From Motilimonas pumila (GTDB lineage Bacteria > Pseudomonadota > Gammaproteobacteria > Enterobacterales > CBDFNC01), in NCBI RefSeq assembly GCF_003596335.1, contig NZ_QZCH01000001.1, positions 434,001-498,000 on the forward strand: a stretch of 64,000 nt of DNA, in the 5' to 3' direction. The position numbers were made by a program, and so were the translations under genes. Position 1 is the first letter of the stretch. Every line of letters starts with the position of its first letter. A model generated the notes under the pieces. It worked only from the letters and a program-made list of their open reading frames with translations. It searched no databases and had not been told where the DNA came from. Below, in pieces: positions 56,936 through 64,000 of this stretch.

Positions 56936-58168
56936 CTACTTCTCTTCTTGTGGCTCAGCATCTAAGCCAAACGCAGTATGTAATGCGCGTACTCCGAGTT
57001 CCAAATATTTTTCGTCAATTAAGACTGACACTTTGATTTCTGAGGTAGAAATCTGGTGCATGTTGATGTTTTCGCTGCCGAGCACCTCAAACATGGTTTT
57101 TGCTACCCCAGGATGATTCCACATGCCAACGCCAACTATAGAGACCTTAGCAATAAATTCATTGCCTTGCACTTCTCTTGCGCCAACTTCTTGAGCGACT
57201 TGGTTTAATAACTCGGTCGCACGGCGGTAATCATCGCGATGAACAGTAAAAGTAAAGTCTGCTTTACCGTCACCTAAGGTGTTTTGCACTATCATGTCGA
57301 CGTCGATACCCGCTTCGCCAATCGGTGACAAAATTTGCGCCGCGATGGATGGAATATCGGGTACGCCAGAAATGGTTAATCTTGCTTCATCACGGTTAAA
57401 TGCAATACCCGAAACGACCGGTGATTCCATGCTTGCTTCCTCATAACTAATCAGTGTTCCTTCGCCTTCTTTAAAGCTGGACAATACGCGAAGTGGTACA
57501 TTGTATTTGCCTGCAAACTCAACAGAGCGAATTTGCAAGACCTTGGCGCCTAAGCTGGCCATTTCTAACATTTCTTCAAATGTGATGGTTTCCAAGCGTC
57601 GAGCTTGTGGCACAACGCGAGGATCCGTGGTGTAAACACCGTCTACATCGGTATAGATTTGGCACTCATCAGCTTTCAGTGCTGCTGCCACGGCCACCGC
57701 AGAAGTATCAGAGCCGCCGCGACCTAAAGTGGTGATGTTGTTATTTTCGTCGCGACCTTGGAAACCCGCCACGACCACAACCTTACCCGCTTTAAAGTGA
57801 TTTTGGATATTGTCTGTTTCAACATCTAAAATGCGTGCTTTACTGTGGCTTGAATCTGTTTTCATGCGCATTTGATCGCCGGTCATGGAGACCGCGTCCA
57901 CGCCAGCTTTCAAAAGCGCAATGGTTAGCAGCGCAATGGTTACTTGCTCACCGGTAGACACCAACACGTCCATTTCACGGCGGCTAGCATCTGCGTCTAA
58001 GTCTTTTGCCATGGCAATCAAACGATTGGTCTCACCAGACATCGCGGATACTACCACTACGACATCATGGCCTTGCGCTCTGGTCTTTTTCACTCGCTCA
58101 GCGACAGCTTCAATTCGTTCTAATGTTCCAACCGAAGTGCCACCGTATTTTTGAACTATTACACCCAC
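56936..58168 (-). CDS. lysC: Aspartate kinase
   Basis: Phosphorylates aspartate, the first step to lysine, threonine and methionine. A 410-residue monofunctional form with VIVQKYGGTSVG at the N-terminus, GRGGSDTSAVAVAAAL, YTDVDGVYTTDPR near residue 172, and two C-terminal ACT domains (about 265-410), where amino acids exert feedback. GTG start. It lies 12 bp after alaS and before csrA, an order also found in Vibrio and Shewanella. No lysine riboswitch was seen in the short gap. Confidence 0.96.
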   Translation of the reverse strand: MGVIVQKYGGTSVGTLERIEAVAERVKKTRAQGHDVVVVVSAMSGETNRLIAMAKDLDADASRREMDVLVSTGEQVTIALLTIALLKAGVDAVSMTGDQMRMKTDSSHSKARILDVETDNIQNHFKAGKVVVVAGFQGRDENNNITTLGRGGSDTSAVAVAAALKADECQIYTDVDGVYTTDPRVVPQARRLETITFEEMLEMASLGAKVLQIRSVEFAGKYNVPLRVLSSFKEGEGTLISYEEASMESPVVSGIAFNRDEARLTISGVPDIPSIAAQILSPIGEAGIDVDMIVQNTLGDGKADFTFTVHRDDYRRATELLNQVAQEVGAREVQGNEFIAKVSIVGVGMWNHPGVAKTMFEVLGSENINMHQISTSEIKVSVLIDEKYLELGVRALHTAFGLDAEPQEEK

Positions 58169-58180
58169 AAATAATTCCTT

Positions 58181-60781
58181 TTACAAACGTTCTTCTAACC
58201 AAGGCTGAATGGTCTTCATCGCCTCAGGTAAAGCATCAATATCACTGCCGCCGGCTTGAGCCATATCTGGACGACCGCCGCCTTTACCACCCACTTGCTG
58301 AGCGACAAGGTTAACTAGCTCGCCCGCTTTTACTTTTGAAGTCAGGTCTTTGGTTACACCCGCAATCAGGCTTACTTTACCGGCAGAGCCAGTCGCTAAA
58401 AATACAATGCCTGATTTTAGCTTGTTCTTCAGTTCATCTACCGAGGTACGAAGTGATTTAGGGTCGGTACCATCTAAGAATGCCACCAATACGTCTACGC
58501 CATTCACCTGCACCGCTTGACCAATCAAATTGGCCCCGGCTTGGCTGGCTAATTTCGCTTTCGCTTGAGCCAACTCTTTCTCTATTGACTTAGAACGATC
58601 AAGCAGTTGTTTAACCTTATCACTGATCGTGAACTGATCACCTTTTACTAGGTCCAGTGTTTGCTGAATTTGTTCACCAATACTATGAATAAAGTTGATA
58701 GCAGCAGGGCCTGACACAGCCTCAATACGACGCACCCCTGCAGCAATACCGCCTTCAGAAATGATTTTGAAAAAGCCGATATCTCCCGTGCGCTTAGCAT
58801 GCGTACCACCACAAAGCTCAGTTGAGAAGTCGCCCATTTGCACCACGCGCACCATCTCATCGTATTTTTCACCAAACAAGGCCATCGCGCCAGACGCTTT
58901 CGCTTCTTCGATGTTCATCACTTTGGTAATCACTTCATAGTTGTCGCGAATGGCTTGGTTCACCAAGAATTCAACTTGACGAATGCTCTCAATACTCATG
59001 CTTTCAAAGTGAGAGAAGTCAAAACGCAGCTTATCTGAGTCGACTAATGAGCCTTTTTGACCAATGTGTTCGCCTAGCGTTTGGCGAAGCGCAGAGTGTA
59101 ATAAATGAGTCACAGAGTGGTTCAACGCTATCGCTTGGCGCTTATCAGCATCTACCACTGCAACCACAGGTTGGCCTACTTTTAAACTCGTGCCGCTCAT
59201 GTAACCTTGGTGAATAAACGCATCACCCGATTTTTGCGTATCAGTGACGATAAACGCGCCATGTTCAATTTGAAGCTCACCGCTATCGCCTACTTGACCA
59301 CCTGATTCAGCATAAAATGGCGTTTCGTTCAGTACCACTACGCCCTCTTCACCTTCTTTTATGCTATCAACGGCTTCGCCTGCTTGGTATAAGGCGACGA
59401 TGTTGGCTTTAGAGTCCGTCAGGTTATAACCAAGAAACGCCGTTTTACCTTCCACTTTGATGGCATCGTTGTAATCGGTGCCAAAGTTATTCGCTTTTTG
59501 CGCGCGTTCACGTTGCTCTTGCATTGCTGCTTCAAAGCCCGCTTGGTCAATCTCAAGGTCGCGTTCACGGGCGATGTCTGCGGTCAAATCCGCTGGGAAA
59601 CCGTAAGTATCATACAGTTTAAATACCAACTCACCCGGAATAACCTTGCCTTCCAAGCTTGTCAACGCGTCATCAAGAATAGACAAACCACGGTCTAGGG
59701 TTTTGCCAAACTGCTCTTCTTCTAGCTTAAGCATTTTTTCAACAATGGCTTGCTGCTTAGTCAGCTCAGGGTAAGCTTCACCCATTTGCTGGTTGAGCTC
59801 TGCAACCAGCTTGTAGAAAAACGCGCCTTTCGCACCGAGCTTGTTGCCGTGTCGTACCGCACGTCGAATAATACGGCGTAAGACGTAACCGCGGCCTTCG
59901 TTTGACGGCATAACACCGTCCACAATCAAGAAGCTACATGAACGAATATGGTCAGCAATGACTCGCAGTGATTTATTCTCTAAATCGTTTGTGCCAATCA
60001 CTTTAGCGGCATCTTTAATTAACGCTTGGAAAATATCAATTTCATAGTTCGAATGTACGCCTTGCAAAATCGCAGAGATACGTTCAAGTCCCATACCCGT
60101 ATCCACTGACGGTTTAGGTAAAGGCTCCATCGTGCCATCAGCATGGCGGTTATACTGCATGAATACCAAGTTCCAGATTTCAATGAATCTGTCACCGTCT
60201 TCTTCCGGTGTGCCAGGAGGACCGCCCCAGATGTGCTCGCCGTGGTCATAGAAGATTTCAGTACAAGGGCCACAAGGACCGGTATCGCCCATTGACCAGA
60301 AATTGTCTTTCGCACCAATGCGCGCAACTCTGTCTTTAGGAACGCCAATCTCGTTCAGCCAAATCGCTTCTGCTTCATCGTCTTCTTCAAACACAGTAAC
60401 CCAGAGCTTTTCTTTTGGCAGTTTCACGACTTCCGTTAAAAACTCCCACGCAAATTGAATCGCATCGCGCTTGAAGTAATCGCCAAAGCTGAAATTACCC
60501 AGCATTTCAAAGAAAGTATGGTGCCTTGCCGTATAACCTACATTTTCAAGGTCATTGTGTTTACCACCTGCACGCACACAGCGCTGGCTTGACGTTGCCC
60601 GTGTATATGGGCGTTGTTCCATGCCCAAAAATACATCTTTAAATTGCACCATACCGGCGTTGGTAAATAACAAGGTAGGGTCGTTACCAGGTACCAAGGG
60701 GCTACTGACAACGGATTGATGTCCTTTGCTTTCAAAGAATCCAAGAAACGCGTTGCGGATCTCAGCGGTGGATTGGCTCAT
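58181..60781 (-). CDS. alaS: Alanyl-tRNA synthetase
   Basis: Class II synthetase charging tRNA-Ala. The 866-residue protein has the aminoacylation core ([43 protein letters not shown]), the editing domain with [14 protein letters not shown] and [14 protein letters not shown] that carry the zinc ligands, and a C-terminal oligomerisation domain ending [16 protein letters not shown] start at [20 protein letters not shown]. First gene of alaS-lysC-csrA, with a promoter about 80 bp upstream. Confidence 0.98.
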   Translation of the reverse strand: MSQSTAEIRNAFLGFFESKGHQSVVSSPLVPGNDPTLLFTNAGMVQFKDVFLGMEQRPYTRATSSQRCVRAGGKHNDLENVGYTARHHTFFEMLGNFSFGDYFKRDAIQFAWEFLTEVVKLPKEKLWVTVFEEDDEAEAIWLNEIGVPKDRVARIGAKDNFWSMGDTGPCGPCTEIFYDHGEHIWGGPPGTPEEDGDRFIEIWNLVFMQYNRHADGTMEPLPKPSVDTGMGLERISAILQGVHSNYEIDIFQALIKDAAKVIGTNDLENKSLRVIADHIRSCSFLIVDGVMPSNEGRGYVLRRIIRRAVRHGNKLGAKGAFFYKLVAELNQQMGEAYPELTKQQAIVEKMLKLEEEQFGKTLDRGLSILDDALTSLEGKVIPGELVFKLYDTYGFPADLTADIARERDLEIDQAGFEAAMQEQRERAQKANNFGTDYNDAIKVEGKTAFLGYNLTDSKANIVALYQAGEAVDSIKEGEEGVVVLNETPFYAESGGQVGDSGELQIEHGAFIVTDTQKSGDAFIHQGYMSGTSLKVGQPVVAVVDADKRQAIALNHSVTHLLHSALRQTLGEHIGQKGSLVDSDKLRFDFSHFESMSIESIRQVEFLVNQAIRDNYEVITKVMNIEEAKASGAMALFGEKYDEMVRVVQMGDFSTELCGGTHAKRTGDIGFFKIISEGGIAAGVRRIEAVSGPAAINFIHSIGEQIQQTLDLVKGDQFTISDKVKQLLDRSKSIEKELAQAKAKLASQAGANLIGQAVQVNGVDVLVAFLDGTDPKSLRTSVDELKNKLKSGIVFLATGSAGKVSLIAGVTKDLTSKVKAGELVNLVAQQVGGKGGGRPDMAQAGGSDIDALPEAMKTIQPWLEERL

Positions 60782-60863
60782 GAAGTTGATTCCGAGTTAG
60801 CTTAACAGTGTTTTATTTGGCTATAAGGTACTAGCTAAATAAAATGGCAAAAATAATCGGCAC

Positions 60864-60891
60864 AATATACCACGTAGCCCCCCCTTATCAA
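60864..60891 (-). promoter_or_regulatory. Promoter of alaS-lysC-csrA
   Basis: On the minus strand TTGATA (60891-60886) and TATATT (60869-60864) are 16 bp apart. The spacer holds a run of seven G. Confidence 0.6.
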
Positions 60892-60959
60892 ATATGCAAA
60901 TTTATCTGACAAACAGAGCTGGCCAACCCTCATGACGGGGGCTGGCTAGATGACGCTAA

Positions 60960-63900
60960 TCACGCTGCATTTTGTGGCAGAGCCAAAAATTCATTGAGCC
61001 TCTGCTTGGCTTGGTTTAACGCCTTTAAACTTGAGGTAATGTCTTCGTCACTTTGACGCTTACATATTTGCTCAATAGCGTAACAGGCGTTAGACAACTC
61101 TGCGGCGGTAATCATGCTGGCCGCGCCTTTCATACGGTGAGCAATGAGCGCCATCCCTTCATAATCTCTTGCTATCTTAGCTTGCATCATTTCTCGCATA
61201 TCTTGCTCTAAGGTCACCTGAAACTCGTCTAACATTTGCTTTACAACGACTCGCTCGCCAAACATTTCGAGTAACTCAAGTTCATCAACAGGTTGCAACA
61301 CTTGAGCCGCTTGCCAAGGCATATCACTCACAGGCAATGCATTTTCCTCGGCGGATACCTCTGATAATAAGCATTCGTCGTCCGTCTCAGCTAAAATGGC
61401 CGCCATATCGGTAACTGGTTCGACCAATGACGCACCTCCCTCAGACTCCGTAATATACTGCAAGATCTTTTCTTTTAAGTCTCCCATCGATGTAGGCTTA
61501 CTCAAATAATCGTTCATGCCTATTTCAATGCAGCGCTCAAGTTCTCCCGATAAGGCATTGGCAGTTAATGCTATGATTGGCAGTTGTTGATCAAACTCTC
61601 GCACTTTCTCGGTCAATTGATACCCATCCATCTCTGGCATATGGCAATCGGTAATAAGTAAGCTGTAAGGGGTTTGCTTTAACGCTTGTAATGCTAACAC
61701 TCCATTTTCAACAATGTCGCAGGTATAACCCAGCATATTAAGCTGGCGCCTAATCACTTCTTGGTTGGTGGGGTGATCTTCGGCCACTAATATCAACTGA
61801 CCTTCAACCAAAGCTTGCTCTCGGGTTAATAGCGGCTTGTGTTTATTCTTTGAGCCAAATTTACTTACTTGCTTGTAAAGACCATCAATGTCAGTCAAAC
61901 GCTGCAGAATGGTTTCTATATTACGTGGCAATAAAGGGTTGGTCGGCAAACACAACGCGCCCAGAGCGGGTGAAAAAATCACTTTACTCAAAATCACGAG
62001 CTGACTGCTGTTCTCCGCACAAACAGGCCCTAAGTTATGCTGTTCAACTAACTTTTGAGGACAGAAAATAACCGCCTCTTTCATGGTTAATACCGACTGT
62101 GCTAAGTAATCGGGGATCACAACCAAAGGGTATTGCCAAGCTTCAAAATACGCTTTAATTCGCAGGCAATGCTCCGAGTCATTATCCACTAACACTACCG
62201 CTTTTTGCTGCTGCTTTTGCGGCATCTCTGCGGGTATGAGCACAGGTAACGTCAAGTCAAAGTATATGGTGGTGCCATTACCTTCTTGGCTCGTCAATTG
62301 AATATCACTGCCAAGTCGTTGCGCTAACATTTTTGAAATGGTTAAACCTAAACCTGTGCCGCCATATTTACGGCTAGTAGACGCTTCAGCTTGAACAAAA
62401 GGCTGAAACAATTTCTTTTGATTCTCAGGTGAAATGCCAATGCCCGTATCCGTAATTTGAAAACGTATGGTTTGTTGTAGCTCCCCATTGGGCGCTTCAA
62501 CTTGTTGCAATAAGGTGAGGCTTAATTTGACTTGGCCGCGCTCGGTAAACTTGATGGCGTTGCCTAAAAAGTTGGATATAATTTGTCCAAGACGGTTACC
62601 GTCGGTGAGTACTTTGGTGGCAATTAATGGATCATGCCAATAGTTCACATCGAGCCCTTTACTGGTGGCATTATTGGCATGGGTCGTTAGCACATCTTGC
62701 GCAATGCGCTTAACGTTAGTTTTTACCGCCGTAACCTCTAGTTGCCCAGCTTCTATTTTCGACACGTCCAGAACATCGTTCAAAATATGCAGCAGATTAT
62801 TGGCACTGCTGTTAATGCTTTGCACGTATTCCATTTGCTCTGGTTCTTCGACACTTTGCGTCAGAAGTTCTAACATGCCAATCACACCATTTAGCGGGGT
62901 ACGAATTTCATGACTCATCATCGCTAGAAAGTGCGATTTAGCTTTGGTGGCTTGGTGGGCTTTTTCCATTGCTTGAGCGAGCGCAAATTCTTGCTGTTTA
63001 CGCTCACTGATATCGACCAATACGCCGTTCCAAGAAGTATTACCACCACGGCGAGTAACCTTGGCTAACACCTGGATCCAAACAGGTTGATCAGCGCTTT
63101 GACTGAGCTGAAATTCAATGTCAACCGGGCTAAGATTGGCGGCCGAATCATGCATCGCTTGCATTACTTTAGCGCGTTCATACGCAGGTGCATCACGCAG
63201 AAATAACTGCGGCTCGCGCATCATGTCTTTCACGTCATAACTGTATAGCTTGTCGATCCCTTTACTGATAAAAGTAAATACGATCCTTTGATCCACGGTT
63301 TGATGAAACTGAATGACCGCGCCAGGAATATTATCGGCAATCGACTGAACTTTACGCTCCGCTTCTTTGGCCCGAATTTCCACTAGGCGGCGTAAGTTCA
63401 CTTCACTTTTTAAGCGATAATTGGAATATAAAATGATTCCCAAAATCAAAAGTATGGGAACAATGATAACGCTGGCGTACAAATAAATATCGGCGTATTC
63501 CACACCTTGATTCACTTCTACTACCAACCATTTATTGTGAATATTTTCTAGCTCAGCCTGAGAAATACTGCCCAAAGCTTTATTCACCAGATCTTGCAAA
63601 ATAGGCTCATCTAATTGTACGCCTACTTTGATGTTCACCGATTGAGCCTGGCTGATTTTATTAACAATTTTCAGCTTACCTGCAAACTCCTCTTGCAGCA
63701 TATTGGCGGCAATAGATAAGTTTGAAAAAGCCACGTCCGCGACGCCGCTTTGGACCTTATCCAGCGCATCAATCAGCCCTTCGCTGGCGATGATGTTGGC
63801 TTTGGGAAAGTGCTTTAAAATCTCATTCTCTGCAAAGCTGTTTGGTTTAACAGCTACGCGCAGTTCACCGCTTGCCACGCCTTCAACATCGATATTACGA

Positions 63901-64000
63901 TTAGATTGGCTTAATAACACCCAAGGGTCAGAGTAATAAGGCTGACTAAATAACATGAAGTCACGACGCTTTGGCGTTTTCACTACCGCTGGCAATATAC
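60960..64000 (-). CDS. Hybrid sensor histidine kinase with periplasmic binding-protein domain (5' part beyond the window)
   Basis: At least 1012 residues, open to the window edge, so the N-terminus is missing. Visible order: a periplasmic family 3 solute-binding-type domain (FSQPYYSDPWVLLSQ, ALDKVQSGVADVAFSNLS), a membrane helix near 170-192, a PAS region about 210-330, HisKA with FLAMMSHEIRTPLNGVIGM, HATPase with GNAIKFTERGQ and GGTGLGLTISKMLA, a receiver lacking the phospho-Asp pattern (VLVDNDSEHCLRIKAY), a true receiver (VAEDHPTNQEVIRRQL, LLITDCHMPEMDGYQL) and an Hpt domain (ALIAHRMKGAASMI). This is a BvgS/EvgS-like phosphorelay kinase; ligand and response regulator are unknown. It lies upstream of alaS. 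Confidence 0.93.
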   Translation of the reverse strand, partial: ILPAVVKTPKRRDFMLFSQPYYSDPWVLLSQSNRNIDVEGVASGELRVAVKPNSFAENEILKHFPKANIIASEGLIDALDKVQSGVADVAFSNLSIAANMLQEEFAGKLKIVNKISQAQSVNIKVGVQLDEPILQDLVNKALGSISQAELENIHNKWLVVEVNQGVEYADIYLYASVIIVPILLILGIILYSNYRLKSEVNLRRLVEIRAKEAERKVQSIADNIPGAVIQFHQTVDQRIVFTFISKGIDKLYSYDVKDMMREPQLFLRDAPAYERAKVMQAMHDSAANLSPVDIEFQLSQSADQPVWIQVLAKVTRRGGNTSWNGVLVDISERKQQEFALAQAMEKAHQATKAKSHFLAMMSHEIRTPLNGVIGMLELLTQSVEEPEQMEYVQSINSSANNLLHILNDVLDVSKIEAGQLEVTAVKTNVKRIAQDVLTTHANNATSKGLDVNYWHDPLIATKVLTDGNRLGQIISNFLGNAIKFTERGQVKLSLTLLQQVEAPNGELQQTIRFQITDTGIGISPENQKKLFQPFVQAEASTSRKYGGTGLGLTISKMLAQRLGSDIQLTSQEGNGTTIYFDLTLPVLIPAEMPQKQQQKAVVLVDNDSEHCLRIKAYFEAWQYPLVVIPDYLAQSVLTMKEAVIFCPQKLVEQHNLGPVCAENSSQLVILSKVIFSPALGALCLPTNPLLPRNIETILQRLTDIDGLYKQVSKFGSKNKHKPLLTREQALVEGQLILVAEDHPTNQEVIRRQLNMLGYTCDIVENGVLALQALKQTPYSLLITDCHMPEMDGYQLTEKVREFDQQLPIIALTANALSGELERCIEIGMNDYLSKPTSMGDLKEKILQYITESEGGASLVEPVTDMAAILAETDDECLLSEVSAEENALPVSDMPWQAAQVLQPVDELELLEMFGERVVVKQMLDEFQVTLEQDMREMMQAKIARDYEGMALIAHRMKGAASMITAAELSNACYAIEQICKRQSDEDITSSLKALNQAKQRLNEFLALPQNAA

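Noticed and set aside
1-64000. CRISPR array, prophage or multi-gene defence island
   Set aside because: No regularly spaced repeats, phage structural genes or clusters of nuclease, helicase or toxin-antitoxin genes were seen.

Overview
The window is a stretch of chromosome from a marine-type gammaproteobacterium near Vibrio, Shewanella and other Alteromonadales. Most gene blocks match the housekeeping order of those groups: lptGF//pepA-holC-valS; yajQ, panE, yajL, thiI, pomAB//xseB-ispA-dxs; nrdR-ribD-ribE-ribBA-ribH-nusB-thiL-pgpA; rpsP-rimM-trmD-rplS; ffh//ypjD-corB; gshA-(lipoprotein)-luxS; yqaA; oadGAB; alaS-lysC-csrA-tRNA-Ser-tRNA-Arg. Sodium-linked biology (PomAB stator, OadGAB decarboxylase pump), LuxS and several chemotaxis and c-di-GMP genes fit a motile marine cell. 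I do not claim a genus. Identifications come from reading motifs and gene order; no database search was run.

Layout. 1-2.3 kb: a tandem isochorismatase-like hydrolase, tRNA-Leu(CAA) and an RDD membrane protein. 2.3-9.6 kb: LPS export permeases LptG/LptF diverging from pepA-holC-valS. 9.7-14.7 kb: an accessory block with an LpxR-like outer-membrane lipid A deacylase and two paralogous chemoreceptors flanking a SpoIIAA/STAS-like protein; the first receptor has a FliA-type promoter. 14.8-24.4 kb: yajQ, a VanZ-like protein, panE, yajL, thiI, the pomAB stator operon carrying an extra VasI/TagO-like gene, then xseB-ispA-dxs for isoprenoid precursors. 24.5-32.5 kb: a second accessory block with a peptide-binding protein, a haem-motif cis/trans fatty-acid isomerase, a SYLF lipid-binding protein, and a PhnD-like binding protein translationally coupled to a HAMP-GGDEF-EAL protein. 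32.9-38.7 kb: riboflavin, thiamine and phospholipid genes. 38.9-40.5 kb: a secreted protein joining chitin-binding-like modules to an erythromycin-esterase-type domain, followed by about 1 kb of gene-poor DNA. 41.6-52.4 kb: translation and secretion genes, corB, luxS and gshA. 52.5-64 kb: oadGAB, tRNAs, csrA, lysC, alaS and a hybrid sensor kinase running off the end.

Points that stand out: the riboflavin cluster has lost the zinc ligands of two catalytic domains (RibD deaminase and RibA-type cyclohydrolase); a VasI/TagO-family gene is coupled to the flagellar stator behind a FliA-like promoter; the CBM/Ere fusion is an unusual architecture; the first hydrolase is a tandem duplication with a dead second half; and the binding-protein/GGDEF-EAL pair looks like a ligand-to-c-di-GMP sensor. 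No CRISPR array, intact insertion sequence, prophage or multi-gene defence locus was seen.
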